A stretch of 64,000 nt of DNA, taken from the NCBI RefSeq assembly GCF_004348115.1, contig NZ_QPFB01000001.1, positions 2,806,028 to 2,870,027 of the forward strand. The letters run 5' to 3'. Origin of the DNA: Stenotrophomonas sp. ATCM1_4 (GTDB taxonomy: Bacteria > Pseudomonadota > Gammaproteobacteria > Xanthomonadales > Xanthomonadaceae). Position numbers and translations under genes: made by a program. Positions 43,752 to 52,427 of this stretch are shown here, piece after piece (position 1 is the first letter of the stretch; each line of letters opens with the position of its first letter). Below the pieces are notes generated by a model. It made no database searches. It had not been told where the DNA came from and saw only the letters and a list, made by a program, of their open reading frames with translations.

Positions 43752-44705
43752 ATGAGTTCTGTTGTCGTTGCCGGTTCCTTCAATGTCGACCACGTCTGGC
43801 GCTGCGATGCCCTGCCCGCGCCGGGGGCGACCATTGCCGGTCGTTACAGCACCGGTCCCGGTGGCAAGGGCTTCAACCAGGCCGTCGCCGCGCGCCGTGC
43901 CGGCGCCGCCACCCACTTCCTCTGCGCGCTCGGCGATGACGCAGGCGGTGCCCTGGCCCGCCAGCTGGCCGGCGCCGACGGCATCGAACTGGTGGCCGAG
44001 GCCAGCAGCGAACCGACCGGCACCGCGGGCATCTACGTCGACGCCCGCGGCCGCAACTCGATCGTGATCGGCGCTGGCGCCAACGCTTCGCTGAGCCAGA
44101 CGTTCATGGAGGCCAACGCCGCCCTGATCGGTGGCGCCAAGGTGTTGCTGGCGCAGCTGGAATCGCCGGTGGAGTCGATCGAGAAGGCGCTGGGCCTGGC
44201 CCGCGAGGCCGGCGTGCTGACCATGCTCAACGCCGCCCCGGCCAATGCGCATTCGACCATCGGCCTGCTCAAGCTGGCCGACGTGCTGACCCCGAATGAA
44301 ACCGAGTTCGCCGCCCTGCTCGGCCGCCATGTCGGCGAGCGCGTGGAGGCCGACGACGTGGCCGCGCTGGACGGCGCCAGCCTGCACGCGCTGTGCCGCA
44401 AGCTGTCCGGCAACACCGTGGTGGTGACGCTCGGCGCGGTGGGCGTATTCGTCTCGCACGACGAGGACCGCCTGCGTGGCGACGCCCAGCCGTACTACCG
44501 CGTGGCCGCCGAGTCGGTGCAGGTGGTGGACACCACCGGTGCCGGCGATGCCTTCAACGGTGCCCTGGCCGCCTCGCTGGCCCATGCCCCGGAAGCGGCC
44601 TTCATCAAGCACGTGCGCTTCGCCAACCAGTACGCCGCCCGCTCCACCGAGCACGAGGGCGCCGCCCTGTCGATGCCGCGCATGACCCCGGCCGACGCCG
44701 CCTGA
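43752..44705 (+). CDS. Ribokinase-type PfkB carbohydrate kinase
   Basis: A 317-residue PfkB-family kinase. N-terminal GSFNVDHVWRCDALPAPGATI and GGKGFNQAVAARRAGA are the sugar-site motifs; the C-terminal ATP/anion-hole motif is DTTGAGDAFNGAL with the catalytic Asp. LTPNETEFAALLG is the PfkB NxxE motif. It most likely phosphorylates ribose or a nucleoside. Located 30 bp after nupC, it belongs to the nucleoside salvage operon, and a perfect 10-bp hairpin closes it. Confidence 0.9.
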   Translation: MSSVVVAGSFNVDHVWRCDALPAPGATIAGRYSTGPGGKGFNQAVAARRAGAATHFLCALGDDAGGALARQLAGADGIELVAEASSEPTGTAGIYVDARGRNSIVIGAGANASLSQTFMEANAALIGGAKVLLAQLESPVESIEKALGLAREAGVLTMLNAAPANAHSTIGLLKLADVLTPNETEFAALLGRHVGERVEADDVAALDGASLHALCRKLSGNTVVVTLGAVGVFVSHDEDRLRGDAQPYYRVAAESVQVVDTTGAGDAFNGALAASLAHAPEAAFIKHVRFANQYAARSTEHEGAALSMPRMTPADAA

Positions 44706-44728
44706 GTCATCGCTCCCCGCTGGACCGC

Positions 44729-44752
44729 TGACGGCCCGGTAACGGGCCGTCA
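44729..44752 (+). terminator. Terminator after the nupC-ribokinase operon
   Basis: A perfect 10-bp stem (TGACGGCCCG at 44729-44738 with CGGGCCGTCA at 44743-44752) and a GTAA tetraloop, followed by TGCCGTTC. It is 24 bp past the kinase stop; T content is modest. Confidence 0.7.
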
Positions 44753-44785
44753 TGCCGTTCAGGCACCGCCCCGCAGCCGGGCAAC

Positions 44786-44791
44786 TAGAAT
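44786..44791 (+). promoter_or_regulatory. Candidate -10 element for a leaderless dusB transcript
   Basis: TAGAAT ends 6 nt before ATG 44798, so the expected start point coincides with that ATG. No Shine-Dalgarno lies between. The upstream ATG at 44792 would fall before the transcript start. Confidence 0.5.
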
Positions 44792-44797
44792 ATGCAG

Positions 44798-45796
44798 ATG
44801 CAGATCGGCCCCTACACCATCGCCCCGAACGTGGTGCTCGCCCCCATGGCGGGCGTCACCGACAAACCGTTCCGCCAGCTGTGCAAGCGGCTGGGCGCAG
44901 GCTTGGCCGCATCGGAAATGACCATCAGCGACCCACGCTTCTGGAACACCCGCAAGTCCATCCACCGCATGGACCATGCCGGCGAGCCGGCACCGATCAG
45001 CGTGCAGATCGCCGGCACCGAGCCGCAGCAGCTGGCCGAGGCGGCCCGCTACAACGTCGACCACGGCGCGCAGATCATCGACATCAACATGGGCTGCCCG
45101 GCCAAGAAGGTCTGCAACGCCTGGGCCGGTTCGGCGTTGATGCGCGACGAGGCGCTGGTGGCGCGCATCCTCGACGCGGTGGTCAAGGCCGTCGAGGTGC
45201 CGGTGACGCTGAAGATCCGTACCGGCTGGTGCGCGGACGTGCGCAACGCGCCGACCATCGCGCGCATCGCCGAGGACAGCGGCATCGCCGCGCTGGCCGT
45301 GCACGGCCGCACCCGCGACCAGCATTACACCGGCGTGGCCGAGTACGACACCATCGCCGGCATCAAGGCGATGCTGCGCATCCCGGTGCTGGCCAACGGC
45401 GACATCGATTCACCCCGGAAGGCCGAGCAGGTGCTCAGGCACACTGGCGCCGACGCGGTGATGGTCGGCCGCGCCGCGCAGGGCCGGCCGTGGATCTTCC
45501 GCGAGATCGCGCATTACCTGGCGACCGGCGAGCAGTTGCCGCCGCCGTCGCTGCAGGAAGTACGCGACATCCTGATCGGCCACCTCAACGACCTGCACGC
45601 CTTCTACGGCGAGCCGCAAGGCGTGCGCATCGCGCGCAAGCACCTGGGTTGGTACGCCAAGGACCGCCCCGAGAACGCGGCGTTCCGCGCCGTGGTCAAT
45701 GCCGCCGAAAGCGCCGAGGCGCAGCTGCGGCTCACCGGCGACTATTTCGACGCCCTGATCGCCGGTGAAGTGCCGGCGCTTTCACCGGCTGCCTGA
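44798..45796 (+). CDS. dusB: tRNA-dihydrouridine synthase B
   Basis: A 332-residue FMN enzyme that reduces U17 in tRNA. I start at ATG 44798 because MQIGPYTIAPN then aligns with E. coli DusB MRIGQYQLRN; ATG 44792 adds two residues. Motifs: APMAGVTDKPFRQLC, catalytic NMGCPAKKVCNAW, TLKIRTGW, AVHGRTRDQHY, ANGDIDSP and VGRAAQGRPWIFREI, which distinguishes DusB from DusA and DusC. In enterobacteria dusB is followed by fis; here it is not, and a terminator ends the unit. Confidence 0.95.
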   Translation: MQIGPYTIAPNVVLAPMAGVTDKPFRQLCKRLGAGLAASEMTISDPRFWNTRKSIHRMDHAGEPAPISVQIAGTEPQQLAEAARYNVDHGAQIIDINMGCPAKKVCNAWAGSALMRDEALVARILDAVVKAVEVPVTLKIRTGWCADVRNAPTIARIAEDSGIAALAVHGRTRDQHYTGVAEYDTIAGIKAMLRIPVLANGDIDSPRKAEQVLRHTGADAVMVGRAAQGRPWIFREIAHYLATGEQLPPPSLQEVRDILIGHLNDLHAFYGEPQGVRIARKHLGWYAKDRPENAAFRAVVNAAESAEAQLRLTGDYFDALIAGEVPALSPAA

Positions 45797-45859
45797 GCGC
45801 CAGGCGGCAAACCCGAAGCACGCTCCCGGTAGCGGTTCCGCAGGCGGCACCGGGAACGC

Positions 45860-45884
45860 AACGCCCGCCGTAATGGCGGGCGTT
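45860..45884. terminator. Convergent terminator between dusB and proP
   Basis: A perfect 10-bp stem (AACGCCCGCC at 45860-45869 with GGCGGGCGTT at 45875-45884) and a GTAAT loop. It lies 64 bp past the dusB stop and 14 bp past the proP stop, so it can act in both directions. Confidence 0.85.
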
Positions 45885-45897
45885 GTGGTTCAGGACC

Positions 45898-47427
45898 TCA
45901 CACCAGATCCGGATGCCGGTCCACCAGCACCTGCTTGCGTTGCTGCAGGTCGTCGATCTTCGCCTGCAGCCCCTCGATCTGTACATCCAGGTCGCCGACG
46001 CTGGCCTCGATGTGATCGTAGGCCTGCTGCAGCAGCTCGCGCGCCTCGCGGCGGCTGGAGGCATTGGGCGTATCCCCGCGCAACGGGCGGTTGGCGGTCT
46101 CGCGCATCAGCCAGGCCGTGAGCAGCCCCACCAGCGCCACCGCCATCAGGTAGTAGGCCGGCATCATCAGGTCGCCGGTGACCTCCACCAGCCAGGCGGC
46201 CGCGGTCGGGGTCACACCGCAGATGATCACCGAGATGTTGAACGCCGTGGCCAGCGCGCTGTAACGCACGCGGGTCGGGAACATCGCCGGCAAGGTTGAA
46301 GCCATCACGCCGATCAGGCAGTTCAGCAACACCGCCAGCAACAACAGGCCCACGAAGATCAGGCCGATGTTGCCGCTGGTGATCAGGTGGAAGGCCGGCA
46401 CCGCACCCACCAGCAGGCCGAGGCTGCCGGCGGCGATGAACGGACGACGGCCGACGCGGTCGCTGGCCCACCCCACCACCGGCTGCACGAACAGCATGCC
46501 GATCATCACCACGATGATGATCAGCACGCCGTGGTCCTCGGAGTAGTGCAGGTTGTGCGACAGGTAGGTCGGCATGTACGTCAGCAGCATGTAGTAGGTG
46601 ACGTTGGTGACCAGCACGATTCCCACGCAGGCCAGCAACGAGCGCCAGTACCTGCCCACGATCTCCTTGAAGGAAATGCGCGGGGCGCTGCCCACCGCAT
46701 CCTGGTCTTCCTTCTCCATGCGCTCCAGCTGCTCGGTGAAGGCCGGCGTTTCCTCGGCGGCGTGACGCAGGTACAGGCCGATCAGGCCCAGCGGCGCGGC
46801 CAGGAAGAACGGCACGCGCCAGCCCCATTCCAGAAAACGCGCTTCGCCGAGGATGCTGCTCAGCACCACCACCACGCCGGCGCCGAGCACGAAGCCGGCG
46901 ATCGAGCCGAAGTCCAGCCAGCTGCTGAGGAAGCCGCGCTTGCGGTCCGGCGCGAACTCGGCGACGAACACCGCCGCGCCGGTGTACTCGCCACCTACCG
47001 AGAAGCCCTGCGCCAGCTTGCACAGCAACAGCAGGATCGGCGCGAGCAGGCCGATGCTGTCGTACGAGGGGATCAGGCCAATGCAGAACGTACTGACCGC
47101 CATCAGGATGATGGTGGCCGACAGCACCTTCTGCCGCCCGAACCGGTCACCCATCACGCCGAAGAACACGCCGCCCAGCGGACGCACCAGGAACGGCACC
47201 GAGAACGTCGCCAGCGCGGCGATGGTCTGCACGCTGGGCGAGGCTTCCGGGAAGAACACCTTGCCAAGTGCAAAGGCGACAAAACCGTAGACACCGAAAT
47301 CAAACCACTCCATCGCGTTGCCCAACGCGGCGGCGGTGACGGCTTTCTTGACTTTGCCCTTGTCGATGACGGTGATGTCGTCGATCTGGAGCGGTTCATT
47401 GCGAATAGTGGAATCACCTGCAGACAT
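45898..47427 (-). CDS. proP: ProP-like osmoregulated MFS transporter
   Basis: A 509-residue MFS sugar-porter-type protein of the metabolite:H+ symporter group, with 12 helices. Signature loop motifs are NAMEWFDFGVYGF, GVMGDRFGRQKVL, FSVGGEYTGAAVFVAEFAPDRKRGFLSSW and WASDRVGRRPF. The C-terminal 50 residues form a coiled coil (EARELLQQAYDHIEASVGDLDVQIEGL) as in E. coli ProP, where it tunes the osmotic set point. It probably imports proline, glycine betaine or similar osmolytes. GGGAGGA precedes the ATG by 10 nt. Confidence 0.88.
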   Translation of the reverse strand: MSAGDSTIRNEPLQIDDITVIDKGKVKKAVTAAALGNAMEWFDFGVYGFVAFALGKVFFPEASPSVQTIAALATFSVPFLVRPLGGVFFGVMGDRFGRQKVLSATIILMAVSTFCIGLIPSYDSIGLLAPILLLLCKLAQGFSVGGEYTGAAVFVAEFAPDRKRGFLSSWLDFGSIAGFVLGAGVVVVLSSILGEARFLEWGWRVPFFLAAPLGLIGLYLRHAAEETPAFTEQLERMEKEDQDAVGSAPRISFKEIVGRYWRSLLACVGIVLVTNVTYYMLLTYMPTYLSHNLHYSEDHGVLIIIVVMIGMLFVQPVVGWASDRVGRRPFIAAGSLGLLVGAVPAFHLITSGNIGLIFVGLLLLAVLLNCLIGVMASTLPAMFPTRVRYSALATAFNISVIICGVTPTAAAWLVEVTGDLMMPAYYLMAVALVGLLTAWLMRETANRPLRGDTPNASSRREARELLQQAYDHIEASVGDLDVQIEGLQAKIDDLQQRKQVLVDRHPDLV

Positions 47428-47736
47428 ACAGGACCAGTCCTCCCGTTACTGAGTGGGATACGTGCAGGCCCGGGCACGGAACGTCCGGCGCAGGCCGTGA
47501 TGCGCACGAGTGAATGACCCGCGGCATGCGGCCACGGGAACGGTCGGGGACAGAAAGAACCGGGAACCAGGCCCGGAAAGGCGGAATGCCAGCTGTCCGG
47601 ATGGCCGGGAGACAATTCCCCTGCGCGGTGCGCGCCGGCCATCAAGCTGGACTACTTTACGCCAGTGCCCGTTAAGCGCATCTAAAGGTCGCCCGGACGC
47701 GCATTCATGCAATACAGGGACGCGAAACTGCGGCGA
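47428..47736. other. 309-bp intergenic region upstream of proP
   Basis: Contains the proP ribosome site near 47444 and, on the minus strand, a TAAAGT -10-like hexamer around 47654-47659 whose -35 I could not place. The rest shows no convincing ORF, repeat or hairpin. An 88-codon minus-strand frame (47446-47712) has no protein-like features. Confidence 0.5.
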
Positions 47737-48144
47737 TCAGCGCCGAAACAACACCACCACCCCGGCCGTTGCAAGGCAGCCGACGGCATAACAGGCCACG
47801 TCTGCCCACGAGAACGTATTGCCGATCACCGTGTACATCAGGTCACCGCGCACGAATCCCAGCCGCTCGGCGACGGTGAAATACTGCGCGAACTCGATGC
47901 TGCAGGCGAAGGCGAACACCGCCAGCAGCAGTGCCAGGTCGTTGACCCGCACCACGCTGCGTACCGCCGCGTAGATCAGCACCACGACCAGCACGTCCCC
48001 CAGGTAGGCGCGGATCCACGACACATGCGGCAGGCGCGTGGCGATGATCACTTCCAGCGCGAACAGCAGCAACGCCAGCAGGAAGAAGCCCGCGCTGAAA
48101 CGCAACGACGACGCCCGACGCGCCCGCGGCAGGCCGGTACTCAT
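47737..48144 (-). CDS. DUF2809 membrane protein
   Basis: A 135-residue protein from ATG 48144. Three to four hydrophobic helices (FSAGFFLLALLLFALEVIIAT, YLGDVLVVVLIYAAVRSVV, LALLLAVFAFACSIEFAQYF, ADVACYAVGCLATAGVVVLF) and the conserved RAYLGDVLVV and IGNTFSWADVACYAVG match DUF2809, a VanZ-like family. Function unknown. Its ATG overlaps the DUF3228 stop (ATGA at 48141-48144), so the two are co-translated. Confidence 0.87.
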   Translation of the reverse strand: MSTGLPRARRASSLRFSAGFFLLALLLFALEVIIATRLPHVSWIRAYLGDVLVVVLIYAAVRSVVRVNDLALLLAVFAFACSIEFAQYFTVAERLGFVRGDLMYTVIGNTFSWADVACYAVGCLATAGVVVLFRR

Positions 48145-48695
48145 CGCCAGTTCGCGTTGTCTTCCCAGAACGCGACGGCGCGCTGGTACGCGGCGCGGTC
48201 GATCGGCACGCCCGAGCCACCCTCCTCCACGCCCAATGCGTTGCGCATCATCGTGATCGGCGCCATCGGGATCTCTTCCGGCGTGGCCGTGTACAGGCAA
48301 CCGACCACGCCCCAGTCGGCTTCGATCGGCGCGCCTTCCTTCTGCAACTGCTCGCGGCTGTACAGGATCACCACCAGGTACTCGGCCACCGGCGGTTCGA
48401 CGCCCTCGAACCAGCGCACCAGCACCGGCAGTTCCTCGCGCGTGCGTGCTTCATAGCCCGAACGCAGCAGGTGGCGGTTGTCGTCGGTGACCGGCACCGT
48501 CAGGCAGCGCGTGCCGGTCCAGTTGCGGTACACGTGCAGCTTGCAGAACGGCGCATAGCCGTCCAGCACGCGTTCGGCCGCGTGCGTGTTCAGGTGCTGC
48601 TCGAATTCCTCGGCGGTGCAGTCACGGATGGTGTTGGGGCGCGGCGTGCGCGGGAACAGGCGGGTACGGGCGAACGGCGTGAGGAAGATCGACAT
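48141..48695 (-). CDS. DUF3228 protein
   Basis: A 184-residue cytoplasmic protein: MSIFLTPFARTRLFPRTPRPNTI, YAPFCKLHVYRNWTGTRCLTVPVTDDNRHLLRSGYEARTREELPVLVRWFEGVEPPVAEYLVVILYSREQL, then EADWGVVGCLYTATPEEIPMAPITMMRNALGVEEGGSGVPID. This matches DUF3228, known in bacteria and plants without assigned function. It is the first gene of a pair with DUF2809. Confidence 0.85.
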   Translation of the reverse strand: MSIFLTPFARTRLFPRTPRPNTIRDCTAEEFEQHLNTHAAERVLDGYAPFCKLHVYRNWTGTRCLTVPVTDDNRHLLRSGYEARTREELPVLVRWFEGVEPPVAEYLVVILYSREQLQKEGAPIEADWGVVGCLYTATPEEIPMAPITMMRNALGVEEGGSGVPIDRAAYQRAVAFWEDNANWR

Positions 48696-48762
48696 GGGTG
48701 AACCTGTGGAAAGCTGCGCCCATTGTCGGTGATACGACCACGCCGCGGGGACACCCGCCAGC

Positions 48763-50376
48763 TCAACCGTGTGCGCGTGCCTCGTGCTCGGCGACTTCCA
48801 CCGAGGGCGTGCGCCAGCCCGACTTCACGCCCCACACGTAGAACACGATGCCGATCGCGGCCACCAGCACCAGGTCCCAGCCGTACGGCAGCAGGCCCCG
48901 CCCACCGAAGGTGGTGCTGCCCAGCCATGACACCAGCGCCAGCATCGGCAGGTAGCAGACCAGCCACAGCGCGCCCTTGAACTGGCGGCCGAAGTCATGC
49001 CAGCCGATCTTGCGCTGGTAATGGAAGTACACCGGCAGCGCCACCACCATCAGCAGGATGATCTGCCCGGTCAGCGGCCAGCGCGCCCAGTACAGCAGCT
49101 CGGTGGCCATCACGAATGCCACCCCGGCCAGCAACGGCAGCGCGAGCACGCGCAGCGGCCGGTGCAGGCCCGGCGCGGTGCGACGCAGCGACATCGCGCT
49201 GATCGGACCGGTCATGTACGAGATCACCGTCGCCACCGAGATCACCGCCGCCAGCGTGCCCCAGCCACGGAAGAAGAACAGGAACAGGAACGACACCGCC
49301 AGGTTCACCCACATCGCCGGGCGTGGCACGCCCCAGCGCGGATGGATGCGCCCCAGTGCCTGCGGCGCGGTGCCATTCTGCTGCATGCCGTAGAGCATGC
49401 GCGCGGTGGTGGCGGTATAGGTCATGCCGGTGCCGCTGGGGCTGACGAAGGCATCGACGTACAGCAGCATCGCCAGCCACTGCAGGTTGGCCAGCAACGC
49501 CAGCTGCGCGAACGGCGAACGGAAATCGACACCGTGCCAGCCAGCCTTTTCCAGCATCTGCGGCGGTACCGCACCGAGGTAGGCTACCTGCAGCAACACA
49601 TAGACCACGGTGGCCAGCAGGATCGATCCCACCACCGCCATCGGGATGCTGCGCCCCGGGTTGCGCGCTTCACCGGCCAGGTTCACCGGGCTCTGGAAGC
49701 CATTGAAGCTGAAGACGATGCCGGCCGTCGCGATCGCGGTCAGCACCGCGGCGAAATCCAGCGTCGGGCTGCCGGCCCCGTGTAGCCCCACCGAGAAATT
49801 CTCGTGGTGGAAGCCACTGGCGATCAGTGCCACCGCGGTCAGGGTCGGCACCACCAGCTTGAACACGGTGATGGCGCTGTTGGAGCGCGCGAACAGCTTC
49901 ACGCTCCAGAAGTTGATCAGGAAGTAGACCACCACCAGCACCGCCGAGATCAGCAGGCCCGCCGTGGTCAGCTCGCCATGCCCGTCGGGCATCTGCACGT
50001 ACATGTCCTGGGCCCATTGCCACGGCCACGACGCCATGTACTGCACCGAGGCCTCGGCCTCGACCGGGATCACCGAGACGATGGCGATCCAGTTCGCCCA
50101 GGCGGCGATGAAACCCACCAGCGACCCGTGCGAGTAGTGGCTGTAGCGCACCATGCCGCCGGACTCGGGGAACATCGCGCCCAGCTCGGCATAGGTCAGG
50201 GCGATGGTCAGGATGATCGCCGCGCCCAGGATCCACGCCCAGATCGCCCCCGGGCCCGCCAGCCCCGCCGCGCGCCAGGCGCCGAACAGCCACCCCGAAC
50301 CGATGATCGAGCCCAGGCCGGTCAGCATCAGGGCAATGGGGCCGACGTCGCGGCGGATGGCACTGGACGTGTTCAT
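48763..50376 (-). CDS. APC-family amino-acid permease (aspartate:proton symporter-like)
   Basis: A 537-residue, 12-plus-helix permease starting at ATG 50376. The N-terminal helix 1 has the APC substrate loop GLGSIIGSGWLFGAWRA. Helix 6 carries GIVFSFNGFQSPVNLAGEARNPGRSIPMAVVGSI. The length and last helices (YLPMLALVSWLGSTTFGG) resemble Bacillus YveA-type aspartate symporters. The start upstream at 50454 is less likely because the family begins near RDVGPIALMLTGLGSIIG. Substrate not proven. It is divergent from the COG4705 gene. Confidence 0.9.
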   Translation of the reverse strand: MNTSSAIRRDVGPIALMLTGLGSIIGSGWLFGAWRAAGLAGPGAIWAWILGAAIILTIALTYAELGAMFPESGGMVRYSHYSHGSLVGFIAAWANWIAIVSVIPVEAEASVQYMASWPWQWAQDMYVQMPDGHGELTTAGLLISAVLVVVYFLINFWSVKLFARSNSAITVFKLVVPTLTAVALIASGFHHENFSVGLHGAGSPTLDFAAVLTAIATAGIVFSFNGFQSPVNLAGEARNPGRSIPMAVVGSILLATVVYVLLQVAYLGAVPPQMLEKAGWHGVDFRSPFAQLALLANLQWLAMLLYVDAFVSPSGTGMTYTATTARMLYGMQQNGTAPQALGRIHPRWGVPRPAMWVNLAVSFLFLFFFRGWGTLAAVISVATVISYMTGPISAMSLRRTAPGLHRPLRVLALPLLAGVAFVMATELLYWARWPLTGQIILLMVVALPVYFHYQRKIGWHDFGRQFKGALWLVCYLPMLALVSWLGSTTFGGRGLLPYGWDLVLVAAIGIVFYVWGVKSGWRTPSVEVAEHEARAHG

Positions 50377-50690
50377 GCGGGTTCCCGGGAAACTGCAGTG
50401 GCAACGGAAAGGAAGGTCGATCATCGCAAAGCCCGGCGGGCAGACACCTGCCATCGGTCGTGGTCAGCCAGCTACCGCCACAACCGGCACAACCGGTGAA
50501 CCCGGGCAGCGCAGTCATGCGCCTGTCCGGGACGCAATGCAAGCCGAAGCCGCCGACCGCGGCCGCTCCGGGGAGGGCCGGGCCGCGCGCCCGACGCCCC
50601 GGATGCCGGCAACTGGCCGGTGCATGAACAGCCGCCCCGGCTACGACGTGGCTCCGACACGCTCGCTCCGAAGGTAGGCCATCCCCGTCC
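50377..50690. other. 314-bp divergent intergenic region
   Basis: Lies between the start of the APC permease and that of the COG4705 gene and should contain both promoters. I see a short CAACCGG direct repeat near 50480-50495 and GC-rich sequence but no clear -35/-10 pair, operator or gene. Confidence 0.5.
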
Positions 50691-51455
50691 ATGACCCGCG
50701 CCATGTCGACCACGCACACGCTCAGCAAGGTCCCCGCCGTCACCCTCGGTTTCTGGCTGGTCAAGATCCTCGCCACCACGCTGGGCGAGGTCGGCGGCGA
50801 CGCGGTCACCCTGTCGATGGGACTGGGCTACCTGGTCGGTACCGCGCTGTTTGCCGGCGTGTTCGTCATCGCGGTCAGTGCGCAGATCCGCAGCCGCCAC
50901 TTCCAGCCCTGGCTGTACTGGTTCGCCATCGTCGCCAGCACCACCGTGGGCACCACCCTGGCCGACTACGTCGACCGCTCGCTGGGCATCGGCTACAGCG
51001 GTGGCAGCGCGCTGCTGCTGGCCCTGCTGTTGGCCACGCTGTGGCTGTGGAAACGCAGCACCGGCAGCATCGCGGTGGCCAGCATCACCCAACCGCGCAG
51101 TGAGTTCTTCTACTGGCTGACCATCACCTTCTCGCAGACCCTGGGCACCGCGCTGGGCGACTGGGCCGCCGATACCCAGGGATTGGGGTATGGCGGTGGC
51201 ATCGCCCTGTTCGGCGGTCTGCTGGCACTGGTCGCGGTACTGTACCTGACCACCCGCACCTCGCGCACCGCCCTGTTCTGGACGGCCTTCATCCTGACCC
51301 GGCCGCTGGGCGCGGTGGTTGGCGACTTCCTGGACAAGCCACTGGACCACGGCGGCCTGGCCCTGAGCCGCTACGCCGGCACGGCGGTGCTGCTGGTCGC
51401 CATCGTCGCCTGCATCGCGCTGCTGCCACAGCGGGCCGCGCGGCGCGCGCACTGA
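50691..51455 (+). CDS. COG4705 membrane protein built from four similar repeats
   Basis: A 254-residue polytopic protein. Each of four segments carries a similar signature: KILATTLGEVGGD (25-37), TTVGTTLADYVDRSLGIGYSGG, QTLGTALGDWAADTQGLGYGGG, and RPLGAVVGDFLDKPLDHGG. The repeats are joined by two hydrophobic helices each, giving about eight membrane segments. This is the COG4705 family, whose old annotation as an amylopullulanase regulator has little support. The conserved acidic residue in every repeat (E33, then D in the others) suggests a symmetric pore or metal site. Function unknown. Confidence 0.85.
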   Translation: MTRAMSTTHTLSKVPAVTLGFWLVKILATTLGEVGGDAVTLSMGLGYLVGTALFAGVFVIAVSAQIRSRHFQPWLYWFAIVASTTVGTTLADYVDRSLGIGYSGGSALLLALLLATLWLWKRSTGSIAVASITQPRSEFFYWLTITFSQTLGTALGDWAADTQGLGYGGGIALFGGLLALVAVLYLTTRTSRTALFWTAFILTRPLGAVVGDFLDKPLDHGGLALSRYAGTAVLLVAIVACIALLPQRAARRAH

Positions 51456-51480
51456 TCCGGGGCGGTCACGCCTGAAACAT

Positions 51481-51511
51481 TTGCACATCCATCTTGATGG
51501 AGAGATATAAT
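51481..51511 (+). promoter_or_regulatory. metF promoter with operator-like palindrome in the spacer
   Basis: TTGCAC (51481-51486), a 19-bp spacer and TATAAT (51506-51511). The inverted repeat TCCATC-TT-GATGGA occupies 51488-51501, inside the spacer, where a bound repressor would block RNA polymerase. ArsR-type regulators of methionine metabolism (SahR) use such short palindromes; the identity here is inference. Confidence 0.6.
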
Positions 51512-51541
51512 CGCTCGCATTCGTCATGCCCGGCCCCCTCC

Positions 51542-52372
51542 ATGACCGCGATCAGCTTCGAGTTCTACCCCCCAAAGACCGACGACCAGCGCGCCCAGCT
51601 GGACCGCACCGCCGCCAAGCTCAAGGGCCACGCGCCCGAGTACGTGTCCTGTACCTTCGGGGCGGGCGGTTCGACGCTGAGCTACACCTCCGAGACGGTG
51701 CGCCACCTCAACCAGCACCATGGCTTCCAGGCGGCGCCGCACCTGTCCTGCGTCGGCGGCACCCGCGAGGAGATCCGCGAGCTGCTCAAGCTGTACCGCG
51801 CCATCGGGGTCAAGCGCCTGGTCGCGCTGCGCGGCGATCTGCCCTCGGGCATGGGTTTCCCCGGTGACCTGCGCTACGCCTCCGAGCTGATCGCCTTCAT
51901 CCGCGCCGAGCATGGCGACGCCTTCCGCATCGAGGTCGGCGCCTACCCGGAGACGCACCCGCAGGCCAACGACGCCCTGGCCGACCTGCGCCACTTCAAG
52001 ACCAAGATCGATGCCGGCGCCGATGCCGCCATCACCCAGTACTTCTACAACGCCGATGCCTACTTCCATTTCGTCGACGCGGTGACCCGGCTCGGCGTGG
52101 ACGTGCCGATCATTCCCGGTGTCATGCCGATCTCCAACTTCAGCCAGCTGCGCCGCTTCTCCGAGCAGTGCGGCGCAGAGATCCCGCGCTGGATCAGCAA
52201 GCGCATGCAGGCCTATGGCGACGACGCCGAGTCGGTGCGCGCGTTTGGCGCCGACGTGGTCGCTTCGCTGTGCGAGCGCCTGATCGCCGGCGGCGCGCCG
52301 TCGCTGCACTTCTACACGCTCAACCTGGCCAAGCCGACCAACGCGGTACTGCAGCGCCTCGACCGCGGCTGA
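51542..52372 (+). CDS. metF: 5,10-methylenetetrahydrofolate reductase
   Basis: A 276-residue FAD enzyme that makes 5-methyl-THF for methionine synthesis. It begins MTAISFEFYPPKTDDQRAQL; SFEFYPPK carries the catalytic Glu. Other motifs are VSCTFGAGGST, PHLSCVGGTREEI, ALRGDLPSGMGFPGD, VGAYPETHPQA, KIDAGADAAITQYFYNADAYFHF and PGVMPISNFSQL. The length is slightly below E. coli MetF (296). A strong promoter-like element precedes it. No met gene is adjacent. Confidence 0.96.
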   Translation: MTAISFEFYPPKTDDQRAQLDRTAAKLKGHAPEYVSCTFGAGGSTLSYTSETVRHLNQHHGFQAAPHLSCVGGTREEIRELLKLYRAIGVKRLVALRGDLPSGMGFPGDLRYASELIAFIRAEHGDAFRIEVGAYPETHPQANDALADLRHFKTKIDAGADAAITQYFYNADAYFHFVDAVTRLGVDVPIIPGVMPISNFSQLRRFSEQCGAEIPRWISKRMQAYGDDAESVRAFGADVVASLCERLIAGGAPSLHFYTLNLAKPTNAVLQRLDRG

Positions 52373-52427
52373 GCCGGCCCACGCCGCATCACTTCCGGCC
52401 TACCGGGGCAGTGGTTACCCTTGCCGG

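Noticed and set aside
42129..44753. 874-codon minus-strand ORF opposite nupC and ribokinase
   Set aside because: Entirely antisense to two well-identified genes; His/Gly/Gln-rich low-complexity translation without motifs.
47446..47712. 88-codon minus-strand ORF upstream of proP
   Set aside because: No ribosome site, no hydrophobic or domain pattern; it overlaps the likely proP leader.
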